NCBI GenBank assembly: GCA_037385045.1
Contig: JARRNJ010000067.1
Location: forward strand, 1 to 13,535
DNA: 13,535 nt
Origin: JARRNJ01 sp037385045
Lineage (GTDB): Bacteria > Pseudomonadota > Gammaproteobacteria > JASBUN01
Reading direction: 5' to 3'
Both the position numbers and the translations under genes were made by a program. The notes under the pieces are model-generated. The model was not told where the DNA came from, did no database searches, and saw only the letters and a program-made list of their open reading frames with translations. Shown here piece by piece: positions 1-7,030 of this stretch; position 1 is the first letter of the stretch; each line of letters opens with the position of its first letter.

Positions 1-61
1 GTAGCGAGGAAAGCAATTTCGGCCTCGCCACTCGCTGCCAGCAACGCGCTACTGCGGTAAC

Positions 62-92
62 CGTAGGGTGGATAAGCGCAGCGCATCCACCG
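62..92. repeat. REP-like palindrome downstream of cysZ
   Basis: A 7-bp perfect inverted repeat (GGTGGAT at 67-73, ATCCACC at 85-91) encloses an 11-nt loop that itself contains GCGC-A-GCGC. It is preceded by the head CCGTAGG. On the cysZ strand it begins 7 nt after the stop codon, so it would form a hairpin in the 3' UTR. From memory, closely similar GTAGGGTGGAT...ATCCACC elements are scattered through intergenic regions of many gammaproteobacterial genomes; that recollection could not be checked here. It may act as a transcript-end stabiliser or be a passively mobilised REP element. Bases 1-60 hold no gene that I can support. They contain a possible hairpin, GCGAGG (4-9) with CCTCGC (23-28), and a longer-range match of GTAGCG (1-6) to CGCTAC (47-52). 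Confidence 0.6.
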
Positions 93-98
93 TTTGTG

Positions 99-827
99 CT
101 ATTCCGCCAACTGCTCCGACCAGAGCGCGCTGGCGCCGGCCACCGCGGCCGGCATCACCAGGAAGTTGAATAGGGGAACCAACGTGGCCACGGCGACGGC
201 GGCGCCAAATCCCAGGGTCAGCGGCAACCGGCGGCGCAGCCGCCGGCGTTGTTCGGCAAAGCGCAGGCCGTGGTTGCCCATGGGGTAGTCGCCATACTCC
301 AGCGCCAGCATCCAGGCGCTGAACCAGGCCCACAGGAAAGGCGCGGCCAGGTTCACCACCGGCACCAGTGTGAGCAGCAGCAGCGGAATCCCCCACAGCA
401 GGAAGTAGGCCAGCTTGCGCAGCTCGTCGACCAGCGCCGGCAGCGCATCGCGCAACACCGCCGCCCAGCCCCCGGTGTCGACCGGCGGTGCGCCGCGCAG
501 GTGCCGTTCCACCGCTTCGGCCAGCAGGCCGTTGAACGGCGCGCCGACCAGGTTGGCGACCACCGTGAAGGCGAAGAAGGTGACGACCAGCGCGAACAGC
601 GCGAACAGCGGCCAAAGCAGGAACTGCAGCCAGTCCAGCCAACCGGGGAGAAATGACAGCAGCCAGTCGACCAGTTGGCCGAATTGCTGCGCGCCCAGCG
701 CGATCGCCGCGGCGAACAATACGGTGTTGATGGCCAGCGGGATCGCGACCCAGCGTCGCACGCCCGGAGCGCGCAGCAACGCCAGGCCGCGAATGAAATA
801 ACCCGCCCCCTTGACCGCGCCCGTCAC
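99..827 (-). CDS. cysZ: Sulfate transporter CysZ (EI24 family)
   Basis: CysZ is an inner-membrane protein that brings sulfate into the cell for cysteine synthesis. The 242-aa product is close to the family's usual length (about 250). It follows the E. coli protein throughout: an N-terminal APGVRRWVAIPLAIN segment (20-34), hydrophobic stretches near 26-45, 68-93, 142-172 and 205-232, the conserved APFNGLLAE motif (96-104), the FSAWMLALEYGDYPMGNH region (169-186) and PLFNFLVMPAAVAGA (218-232). The start codon is GTG, supported by GGAG ten bases upstream. It lies 93 nt downstream of the DUF255 gene on the same strand, so the two may share a transcript. That gap contains a small hairpin (GTCGC 862-866, GCGAC 871-875). 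No other sulfur-assimilation gene is in the window, so any link to the cysteine regulon is not visible here. Confidence 0.93.
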   Translation of the reverse strand: MTGAVKGAGYFIRGLALLRAPGVRRWVAIPLAINTVLFAAAIALGAQQFGQLVDWLLSFLPGWLDWLQFLLWPLFALFALVVTFFAFTVVANLVGAPFNGLLAEAVERHLRGAPPVDTGGWAAVLRDALPALVDELRKLAYFLLWGIPLLLLTLVPVVNLAAPFLWAWFSAWMLALEYGDYPMGNHGLRFAEQRRRLRRRLPLTLGFGAAVAVATLVPLFNFLVMPAAVAGASALWSEQLAE

Positions 828-920
828 CGCGCTCGCACTCCGTTCATTCCCGCCCGCCGTTGTCGCACCCGCGACGCGGCACGGGCACCGGTCGACGGAA
901 TCGGCGCGGGCGTGACACCA

Positions 921-3026
921 TCATTGCCATTGCAGCGCGGCGCGGTATTCGGTCGCACCCAGCTGGGCTTCCAGCTCGTCGCGCACGGCGGTGGGCGCCG
1001 AGCAATGGGTGCCGGCGCACACGTATGCGATCACCGGAACATCGCCCGGCCGCCGTTCAGCGATCAGGCCCGGCGTATCGGTCGCCGCGGACGGAATCGC
1101 GAGGCTGATGCGCCGCGGTGCGTAGGGCACGGCGCAACGTTGGTGCCAGTCCTGCATCGCCTCCGGCGCGCCGCGCAGAATGACGGTCTGCGGCGGATAG
1201 AGGAATTCCTCCAACGCCAGCAACAACGTGGTGTGACCGTAGGGCAGCTGCTCCACCGACGGCCAGGCGGCGCGCAGGGTCCGTTCCGCCGCCTCAAGAT
1301 AGCGCGTTTCGCCCAGCAGGTGGCCCAGGCGGCCGAACACGTAGGCGGCAATGCCGTTGCCGGATGGCGTGGACTCGTCGCCGAGGGGTTTGGGCCGCTC
1401 GATCAATACCTCGTGGTCGTCGGAGGTAAAGAAGAAACCGCCGTTTTCCCGGTCCTCGAAGCGCTCCAGCACCACCTCGGCCAGCTCCAGGGCAAAGCGC
1501 AGGTCGCCGTCGCGCCAGCGGGCCTGCAGCAGCTCCAGCACCGCGTCGATCAGGAACACGTAATCGTCCAGATAGCCCCGCAGATGGGCGCGCCCGTCCT
1601 TGTAGGTGGCCAGCAGGCGTTCGCCGTCCCACAGCCGGGCGCGGAGGAAATCCAGCGCCGCGTCGGCCGAGGCGAGCCAGTCGGCGCGGCCCAGATGCCG
1701 TCCTGCCACCGCCATGCCTTTGATCGTCAGGGCGTTCCAGGAGGTGAGCACCTTGTCGTCGCGCCCCGGCCGCACCCGTTGCCCGCGGGCCGCGAACAGC
1801 TTGGCGCGGGCGCTGTCCACCGTAGCCCGGACTTCCTGTACGTCCATGGACGACTCCTCGGCCAGCTGCGCCCAGTCCACGAACACATGGGGATACCAGC
1901 GGCCTTCGAAATTGGCTTGGCGGTCCAGTCCAAAGCGGCGGCTGAACAACCGGTACTCGGATTCATTCAGCAGCGGGCGGACTTCCTCCGGCGTCCACAC
2001 ATAGAACTTGCCTTCCTCGCCCTCCGAATCGGCGTCGAGGCTCGAATAGTAGCCGCCTTCGGGCGACTGCATTTCGCGCGCGACCCATTCGGCGATGCCG
2101 GCGGCGGTGTCGGCAAACAGCGCATCGCCGGTGGCGGCGTGGGCCTGGGCGTACAGGGCCAGCAGCGGCCCGTTGTCGTAAAGCATTTTTTCAAAATGGG
2201 GGATCATCCACTGGTCGTCCACCGAGTAGCGGCAGAAGCCGCCGCCCAGCTGGTCGTTGATGCCGCCCAGCGCCATGCGCTGCAGGGTAAAGCCCGCCAT
2301 CTGCAGGCTGCGCCGGTCGCCGCCCCCCGACCCGGCCCAGTGGCGCAGCAGGCGCTCAATGTTGGCGGGGTGAGGAAACTTGGGTGCCTGGCCGAAACCG
2401 CCGTGCTGCCAGTCCACGCTCTGTTCCAGCTGCTGGCGGGCGACGTCCAGGGGCGCCGGCCCCAACTGCGCGCCGGCGGCTGCCGCCGGCGGTTGCAGCG
2501 ACTGCAGGGCGTCGAGCAGAGATTCGTTCTGCTCGCGCAGGTCATCCAGGCGGGTGCGGTAGACTTCGGCGACTTGGCGCAGCAAATCGGTGAATGCCGG
2601 CAGATTGTAGCGTGCCTGCTTGGGGAAATACGTGCCGCCGAAGAACGGCACCCGGTCGTCGTGGGTCAGGAACATGGTCAGGGGCCAGCCACCGGGGCGC
2701 CGGGTCAGCAGCTGGTGGGCGCGCTGATAAATCTTGTCCAGATCCGGCCGTTCCTCGCGGTCCACTTTGATGTTGATGAACAGCTCGTTCATCACCGCCG
2801 CCGTGTCCGGGTCCTCGAACGACTCGTGCGCCATGACATGGCACCAGTGGCAGGCGGAGTAGCCGATCGACAGCAGGATGGGCTTCTGCTCCCGTTGCGC
2901 CCGTTCCAGCGCCTCCGGGCCCCACGGATACCAGTGCACGGGATTGTGCGCATGCTGGAGCAGGTAGGGGCTGGTTTCGTCGATGAGCGAATTGGTGAAC
3001 GGCTCGGTCATGGGTAGCGACGACAT
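921..3026 (-). CDS. DUF255 thioredoxin-fold protein (YyaL/SSP411 family)
   Basis: This 701-aa protein of the YyaL/spermatogenesis-associated protein 20 family has a thioredoxin-like domain followed by an alpha/alpha-barrel related to N-acylglucosamine 2-epimerase. The N-terminus carries the hallmark SPYLLQHAHNPVHWYPW (19-35), then a CHWC redox-type motif at 59-62, VDREERPD (88-95), GGWP (112-115) and FFGGTYFP (128-135). Further on are HFEKMLYDNGPLLALY and DDKVLTSWNALTIKGMA, both typical of the barrel part. The C-terminus has AYVCAGTHCSAPT, a Cys pair usual in the family. The cellular role is unknown; a dithiol redox or sugar-processing activity is only inferred. No signal peptide is seen, so it is probably cytosolic. 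Two starts are possible: ATG at 3026 or ATG at 3011 (MTEPF), neither with a clear ribosome-binding site. The second lies nearer the family's usual N-terminus. Confidence 0.92.
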   Translation of the reverse strand: MSSLPMTEPFTNSLIDETSPYLLQHAHNPVHWYPWGPEALERAQREQKPILLSIGYSACHWCHVMAHESFEDPDTAAVMNELFINIKVDREERPDLDKIYQRAHQLLTRRPGGWPLTMFLTHDDRVPFFGGTYFPKQARYNLPAFTDLLRQVAEVYRTRLDDLREQNESLLDALQSLQPPAAAAGAQLGPAPLDVARQQLEQSVDWQHGGFGQAPKFPHPANIERLLRHWAGSGGGDRRSLQMAGFTLQRMALGGINDQLGGGFCRYSVDDQWMIPHFEKMLYDNGPLLALYAQAHAATGDALFADTAAGIAEWVAREMQSPEGGYYSSLDADSEGEEGKFYVWTPEEVRPLLNESEYRLFSRRFGLDRQANFEGRWYPHVFVDWAQLAEESSMDVQEVRATVDSARAKLFAARGQRVRPGRDDKVLTSWNALTIKGMAVAGRHLGRADWLASADAALDFLRARLWDGERLLATYKDGRAHLRGYLDDYVFLIDAVLELLQARWRDGDLRFALELAEVVLERFEDRENGGFFFTSDDHEVLIERPKPLGDESTPSGNGIAAYVFGRLGHLLGETRYLEAAERTLRAAWPSVEQLPYGHTTLLLALEEFLYPPQTVILRGAPEAMQDWHQRCAVPYAPRRISLAIPSAATDTPGLIAERRPGDVPVIAYVCAGTHCSAPTAVRDELEAQLGATEYRAALQWQ

Positions 3027-3045
3027 CGGAGTGAAACGGTAGGCG

Positions 3046-3074
3046 ATTGTAACGCAGCCGCCGGGGGCTGTCGC
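3046..3074 (-). promoter_or_regulatory. Candidate sigma-70 promoter for the DUF255 gene
   Basis: On the minus strand GCGACA (3074-3069, 4/6 match to TTGACA) is followed after exactly 17 nt by TACAAT (3051-3046, 5/6 match to TATAAT). The predicted transcript would begin about 13 nt before the ATG at 3026, or about 28 nt before the alternative ATG at 3011. The short leader in the first case slightly favours the downstream start. This is a reading by eye only. Confidence 0.45.
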
Positions 3075-3154
3075 GGCGCGGCCGGCGCCATTTCCATCGT
3101 TTGCATCGGGGCTTGCCGGGGTGGTACGGCAGCAGGCCCGCGGTCACCGCCACT

Positions 3155-3182
3155 TTGCCTTTTCCCCGTGGTGCCTTATGCT
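3155..3182 (+). promoter_or_regulatory. Candidate sigma-70 promoter for rlmI
   Basis: TTGCCT (3155-3160) and TATGCT (3177-3182) are separated by 16 nt and lie about 45 nt before the rlmI start codon. Each hexamer is a partial match (3/6 and 4/6). Position between divergent genes supports a promoter somewhere in 3027-3227; the exact hexamers are tentative. The rest of this 201-nt interval is very GC-rich and shows no gene. Confidence 0.35.
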
Positions 3183-3227
3183 TGGCGCCGACCCGTTTGC
3201 CGGAACCGGCGCACCGACGGAGCCCCC

Positions 3228-4442
3228 ATGAACGATCTCAGTCCGAGTCACCAACTGCCACCCCTGCGGCTGAAGAAGAACGAGGACCGCCGCCTGCGGG
3301 CCGGACATCTGTGGGTGTTCAGCAACGAGGTGGACGCCGCCCGGACCCCGCTCACGGGGTTCGAGCCGGGCCAGCCGGTGGAACTGCAGGCGAGCAACGG
3401 CAGGAGCTTGGGCAGCGCCTACGTCAATCCCCATTCGCTCATCTGCGCCCGCCTGGTCAGCCGGGATGCCGCCCACCCGCTGGGTGAGTCGCTGCTGGTG
3501 CACCGGCTCCAAGTGGCGCTGTCGCTGCGCGAGCGCGTTTACGCGCAGCCCTGTTACCGCCTGGTGTACGGTGAAAGCGACGGGCTGCCCGGTTTGGTGG
3601 TCGACCGGTTCGACTCGGTGCTGGTGGTGCAGATCACCACGGCGGGGATGGAGCGGGTGCGGGAACAGATCGTGGCGGCGCTGGTGAAGGTGCTGCGCCC
3701 GAGCGCGGTGCTGCTGCGCAACGACAGCCCGGTCCGGGAACTGGAAGGACTGACGGGCTACGTGGAGCCGGTGCTGGGCGAGGTTCCCGCGCAAGTGGAT
3801 CTGGAGGAGAACGGCGTACGGTTCCGGGCCGCGCTGGCCGCCGGGCAGAAGACCGGCTGGTACTACGATCACCGCGATAACCGCGCCCGCCTGGCCCGCT
3901 ACGTGTCGGGGCGCCGGGTGCTGGATGTGTTCAGCTACATCGGTGCCTGGGGTGTGCAGGCGGCGGTCGCCGGCGCCGCCGAGGTGGTGTGTGTGGACGG
4001 CTCGCGGACGGCCCTCGACCAGCTGGCGGCCAACGCCCGGCTCAACGGCGTGGCCGGGCGGGTCCACGGTGAACGGGCCGACGCGTTCGATGTGCTCAAG
4101 TCCCTGCGCGAGGCTCGAGAGCGGTTCGACGTGGTGGTGCTCGACCCGCCGGCGTTCATCAAGCGGCGCAAGGACGTCAAGGAGGGCGTGGAAGCCTACC
4201 GGCGCCTTAACCAGCTGGCAATGCGGGTACTGAGCAGGGACGGCATCCTGGTGTCCGCGTCGTGCTCGTTCCACCTGCAGCGCGCGGAGTTGCAGCGGCT
4301 GGTACTGCAGTCGGCCCGGCACCTGGATCGCAACGTGCTGCTGCTGGAACAGGGCGGGCAGGGCCCGGACCATCCGGTGCATCCGGCCATCCCGGAAACC
4401 GACTACCTGAAGGCGTTGATCACGCGAGTGCTGCCGGCCTGA
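3228..4442 (+). CDS. rlmI: 23S rRNA (cytosine-5)-methyltransferase RlmI
   Basis: The 404-aa protein is a class I SAM-dependent methyltransferase of the RlmI type, which in E. coli methylates C1962 of 23S rRNA. An N-terminal PUA-like domain (about 12-85, including LRAGHLWVFSNEV) is followed by the linker motif GESDGLPGLVVDRF (115-128), YYDHRDNRARL (212-222), the SAM-binding VLDVFSYIGAWGVQA (231-245), motif IV DPPAF (306-310) and the catalytic-type cysteine in SASCSFHL (343-350, Cys346). The C-terminus has the usual GQGPDHPVHPAIPETDYLKA. The reading frame is open up to 3168, but I chose the ATG at 3228 because GGAG sits five bases before it and the family begins close to this point. Length matches E. 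coli RlmI (396 aa). It ends 47 nt before lgt and may be cotranscribed with it. Confidence 0.9.
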   Translation: MNDLSPSHQLPPLRLKKNEDRRLRAGHLWVFSNEVDAARTPLTGFEPGQPVELQASNGRSLGSAYVNPHSLICARLVSRDAAHPLGESLLVHRLQVALSLRERVYAQPCYRLVYGESDGLPGLVVDRFDSVLVVQITTAGMERVREQIVAALVKVLRPSAVLLRNDSPVRELEGLTGYVEPVLGEVPAQVDLEENGVRFRAALAAGQKTGWYYDHRDNRARLARYVSGRRVLDVFSYIGAWGVQAAVAGAAEVVCVDGSRTALDQLAANARLNGVAGRVHGERADAFDVLKSLREARERFDVVVLDPPAFIKRRKDVKEGVEAYRRLNQLAMRVLSRDGILVSASCSFHLQRAELQRLVLQSARHLDRNVLLLEQGGQGPDHPVHPAIPETDYLKALITRVLPA

Positions 4443-4489
4443 GCCGGCGCCTGCCAACCGCCAGGTCGGGCGTGTTAAGATAGCCGCGC

Positions 4490-5362
4490 ATGTTGACCTA
4501 TCCCGATATCGATCCCATCGCCTTCAGTCTCGGGCCCCTCAAGGTTCATTGGTACGGCATCATGTACCTGATCGGTTTCGGCAGCGCCTGGTGGCTCGGG
4601 CGCCGCCGGGCGGCGCGGCCGGACTCGGGCTGGACCGCGGAGCAGGTGGGCGACCTGGTGTTCTACGGCGCCGTCGGCGTGGTGCTGGGCGGGCGCATCG
4701 GCTACATGCTGTTTTACGGCATGGACCAGCTGCGCGAGAGCTGGCTCAACCTGTTCAAGATCTGGGACGGCGGTATGTCGTTTCACGGCGGGCTGCTGGG
4801 CGTGATGCTGGCCATGTGGTGGCTGGGCCGGCGCGATCACAAGAGCTTCTTTCAGGTTGCCGATTTCGCCGCACCGCTGGTGCCGTTGGGTCTTGCGGCG
4901 GGCCGCCTGGGCAATTTCATCAATGGCGAGCTGTGGGGCAAGGTGACGACGCTGCCGTGGGGCATGCGGCTGCCCTGTGACCGGCCGCCGTTCGGTGAGC
5001 TATACTGCGGCGGCCGCGCCGTGGGTTTCAGCCCGCCCCATCATCCGTCCATGCTCTACGAGTTCGCGCTCGAAGGCGTGGTGCTGTTCGTGATTTTGTG
5101 GCTGTATTCGCGCCGGAGGCGTCCCACGATGGCGGTGTCGGGCATGTTCTTGCTGTTCTACGGCATATTCCGCTTTCTGGTGGAATTCGTGCGGCTGCCG
5201 GATCCGCAGCTTGGTTACCTGGCCTTCGGCTGGCTGACGCGCGGCCAGGAGCTGTCCTTTCCGATGATCGTCGCCGGCGCCGCGTTGCTATGGTGGGCCT
5301 ATCGCAGGGCGCGATCGCAGCAGGATCATCCGCACGGGACCGGTCAGCCGGGGAGCCACTGA
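4490..5362 (+). CDS. lgt: Prolipoprotein diacylglyceryl transferase Lgt
   Basis: Lgt is the inner-membrane enzyme that moves a diacylglyceryl group from phosphatidylglycerol to the lipobox cysteine of prolipoproteins, the first step of lipoprotein maturation. The 290-aa protein has about seven hydrophobic segments. It contains the essential residues in context: His99 in SFHGGLLG (97-104), Arg139 in the signature GRLGNFINGELWG (138-150), HHPSMLYE (184-191) and Arg235 in FVRLPDPQLG (233-242). Upstream, TAAGAT (4476-4481) lies only 8 nt before the ATG and could be a -10 element. With no ribosome-binding site visible, a nearly leaderless transcript or read-through from rlmI are both possible. The thyA start lies 13 nt after the stop, so lgt-thyA-folA look like one operon, a neighbourhood common in gammaproteobacteria. 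Confidence 0.96.
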   Translation: MLTYPDIDPIAFSLGPLKVHWYGIMYLIGFGSAWWLGRRRAARPDSGWTAEQVGDLVFYGAVGVVLGGRIGYMLFYGMDQLRESWLNLFKIWDGGMSFHGGLLGVMLAMWWLGRRDHKSFFQVADFAAPLVPLGLAAGRLGNFINGELWGKVTTLPWGMRLPCDRPPFGELYCGGRAVGFSPPHHPSMLYEFALEGVVLFVILWLYSRRRRPTMAVSGMFLLFYGIFRFLVEFVRLPDPQLGYLAFGWLTRGQELSFPMIVAGAALLWWAYRRARSQQDHPHGTGQPGSH

Positions 5363-5375
5363 TCGAGACCGATTT

Positions 5376-6170
5376 ATGAAACAGTACCTGGATCTGATGC
5401 GCCATGTGCGCGACAACGGCGTCCGCAAGGACGATCGCACCGGTACCGGCACCCTCAGCGTGTTCGGCTACCAGATGCGCTTCGACCTTGCGCGCGGCTT
5501 TCCGTTGGTCACCACCAAGAAGCTGCACCTGCGCTCCATTATTCACGAGCTGTTGTGGTTCCTGCAGGGCGGCACCAACGTCGATTACCTGCATCGCAAC
5601 GGTGTCACCATCTGGGATGAATGGGCCGATGAGAACGGCGACCTGGGGCCGATCTACGGGTATCAGTGGCGGTCCTGGCCGACGTCCGACGGCAGGCACA
5701 TCGACCAGATCAGCCAGGTGGTCGAGCAGATCCGTCGCAGTCCCGATTCCCGGCGCCTGATCGTCAGCGCCTGGAACGTCGCCGACATCGATGCCATGGC
5801 GCTGCCTCCGTGCCACGCGTTTTTCCAGTTCTACGTCGCCGACGGGAAGTTGTCCTGCCAGTTGTACCAGCGCAGCGCCGACATTTTCCTCGGCGTGCCG
5901 TTCAATATTGCCTCGTATGCGCTCCTGACGATGATGATGGCCCAGGTGGTCGGCCTGCAGCCGGGCGATTTCGTGCACACGTTCGGCGACGCGCATCTAT
6001 ACAGCAATCATCGGGAGCAGGTGGAAACGCAGCTGGCCCGCGAGCCTTATCCGCTGCCGACGATGCGGCTCAATCCCGACGTCGATTCGATTTTCGGGTT
6101 CCGGTTCGAGGATTTCGAGCTGCTCGATTACCAGTGCCATCCGCATATCAAGGCCCCGGTGGCGGTGTGA
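5376..6170 (+). CDS. thyA: Thymidylate synthase ThyA
   Basis: ThyA converts dUMP to dTMP using 5,10-methylene-tetrahydrofolate and releases dihydrofolate. The product has 264 residues, exactly the E. coli length, and its numbering matches: Arg21 in DDRTGTG, the catalytic Cys146 in LPPCHAFFQFYV, the phosphate-binding pair Arg126-Arg127 in DSRRLIV, and QRSADIFLGVPFNIASYA further on. HTFGDAHLYSNH binds the nucleotide sugar end, and the C-terminus ends KAPVAV as in the family. The ATG at 5376 gives the canonical MKQYLDLMRHV start; only weak purine-rich sequence (GAGACC) precedes it, so translation may be partly coupled to lgt, 13 nt upstream. The downstream folA recycles the dihydrofolate that this enzyme makes. 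No oddities are seen. Confidence 0.98.
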   Translation: MKQYLDLMRHVRDNGVRKDDRTGTGTLSVFGYQMRFDLARGFPLVTTKKLHLRSIIHELLWFLQGGTNVDYLHRNGVTIWDEWADENGDLGPIYGYQWRSWPTSDGRHIDQISQVVEQIRRSPDSRRLIVSAWNVADIDAMALPPCHAFFQFYVADGKLSCQLYQRSADIFLGVPFNIASYALLTMMMAQVVGLQPGDFVHTFGDAHLYSNHREQVETQLAREPYPLPTMRLNPDVDSIFGFRFEDFELLDYQCHPHIKAPVAV

Positions 6171-6192
6171 ATCTTATTTGCCTTTGGTGCTC

Positions 6193-6702
6193 ATGACGCA
6201 ACCGTCCCGCCAGCCGCTGATCTCCCTGATCGCCGCCATGGACGAGAACCGGGTGATCGGTATCGACAACCGCCTGCCGTGGAAATTGCCGGCCGATCTG
6301 CAATACTTCAGGCAGGTCACCATGGGCAAGCCGATTCTCATGGGGCGCAAGACCTACGAGTCGATCGGCCGTCCGTTGCCGGGGCGCGTGAACATTGTGT
6401 TGACCAGCGACCCGGCGTTCACGGCTGACGGCTGCACCGTGGTGCACTCGGTCGAGGAGGCGCTGGGTGCGGCCGGGGGCAGCGAGGAGGTTATGGTCAT
6501 CGGCGGCGCAAGCCTGTATCGGCACATGCTGCCCATCGCGCACCGGATTTATATGACATTGGTCCACGCCCGATTCGAAGGCGACACGCAATTCCCGGTG
6601 ATCGAACCCGATGAGTGGCGCGAGGCGGAGCGAGAGGACCACGCCGCCGACGAGCGCAACGTCTATCGCTACAGCTTCGTTCGCTACGAACGCCGGAGCT
6701 GA
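6193..6702 (+). CDS. folA: Dihydrofolate reductase FolA
   Basis: FolA reduces dihydrofolate to tetrahydrofolate with NADPH; it is the target of trimethoprim in related bacteria. The 169-aa protein shows ISLIAAMDENRVIG (10-23), the active-site Asp35 in LPWKLPADLQYF (28-39), the signature MGRKTYESIGRPLPGR (50-65) and the NADPH-binding VIGGASLYRHMLP (102-114). These all lie in the normal order for a plasmid-free chromosomal DHFR. The frame can be extended to a TTG at 6178, but the ATG at 6193 gives the expected N-terminus and is preferred. Neither has a strong ribosome-binding site. It begins 22 nt after thyA, consistent with a shared transcript that couples dTMP synthesis to folate recycling. 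A GC-rich hairpin follows immediately after the stop. Confidence 0.96.
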   Translation: MTQPSRQPLISLIAAMDENRVIGIDNRLPWKLPADLQYFRQVTMGKPILMGRKTYESIGRPLPGRVNIVLTSDPAFTADGCTVVHSVEEALGAAGGSEEVMVIGGASLYRHMLPIAHRIYMTLVHARFEGDTQFPVIEPDEWREAEREDHAADERNVYRYSFVRYERRS

Positions 6703-6711
6703 CTGATGTTG

Positions 6712-6732
6712 GGGCCGGTGCTGGACCGGCCC
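6712..6732 (+). terminator. Hairpin after folA, possible operon end
   Basis: GGGCCGGT (6712-6719) and ACCGGCCC (6725-6732) form a perfect 8-bp stem with a 5-nt loop, starting 10 nt after the folA stop. There is no T-run behind it, so it does not look like a classic intrinsic terminator. It could mark the 3' end of the lgt-thyA-folA message as a stabilising or partial-termination structure. The remaining 66 nt to the next gene hold a weaker GCGT/ACGC hairpin and no gene. Confidence 0.35.
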
Positions 6733-6798
6733 GGGAGTCGGGTGCGTGCAAGGGGACGCGCCCGTAGGGTGAAAGTCGTCAACACGGAGAGGTGAGTT

Positions 6799-6999
6799 AT
6801 GGTGCACAATGTTGGCAGTGCCGATAAGGTGATCCGCGTCATTATCGGACTGGCGTTGTTGTCGATGTTGTTCTGGATTCCGGGCAACGCCAAGTATTGG
6901 GGATTGATCGGTCTGGTGCCCCTGGCGACCGTGGCCTTGGGTTGGTGCCCAGCATACTCGCTGGTCGGCCTTAGCACCGCGAAGCGGGAACAATCCTGA
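6799..6999 (+). CDS. Small DUF2892 (YgaP-type) inner-membrane protein
   Basis: This 66-aa protein matches the DUF2892 family, the two-helix membrane unit also found at the C-terminus of rhodanese YgaP. It has a short polar head (VGSADKVIRV, 5-14), a first membrane segment at about 12-28, a second at about 33-49, and the family's closing motif GWCPAYSLVGLST (48-60) with Cys50. The head with Asp/Arg before the first helix is typical. The function of free-standing members is not established. A strong ribosome-binding site (GAGAGGTGAG) sits about five bases before the ATG, so the gene is probably well translated. It lies 96 nt downstream of folA, beyond a hairpin, so it may be its own transcription unit. 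It converges with apaH, only 15 nt away. Confidence 0.85.
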   Translation: MVHNVGSADKVIRVIIGLALLSMLFWIPGNAKYWGLIGLVPLATVALGWCPAYSLVGLSTAKREQS

Positions 7000-7006
7000 G
7001 CGGCAG

Positions 7007-7030
7007 GCCGGGCGTCAGCCGGCGCCCGGC
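7007..7030. terminator. Stem-loop between convergent DUF2892 gene and apaH
   Basis: GCCGGGCG (7007-7014) pairs perfectly with CGCCCGGC (7023-7030) around an 8-nt loop. The structure begins 7 nt after the DUF2892 stop and contains the apaH stop codon in its loop. Its placement between two convergent genes fits a bidirectional transcription end, though neither side has a T-run, so termination strength is uncertain. Confidence 0.45.

Noticed and set aside
675..3017. 780-codon open frame on the plus strand
   Set aside because: It lies antisense to the DUF255 gene, whose translation has many family motifs. The antisense product is low-complexity, rich in Arg/Gln/Ala/Val, and has no recognisable domain; this is usual in GC-rich DNA.
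3144..4457. 437-codon open frame on the minus strand
   Set aside because: It is antisense to rlmI and gives a His/Gln/Arg-rich translation without family motifs; a codon-bias shadow.
5028..5996. 322-codon frame opposite lgt/thyA
   Set aside because: It overlaps two certain genes on the other strand and shows no motif of its own.
6178..6192. TTG start adding five residues to FolA
   Set aside because: The ATG at 6193 gives the normal N-terminus; the TTG extension has no better ribosome site and no family match.
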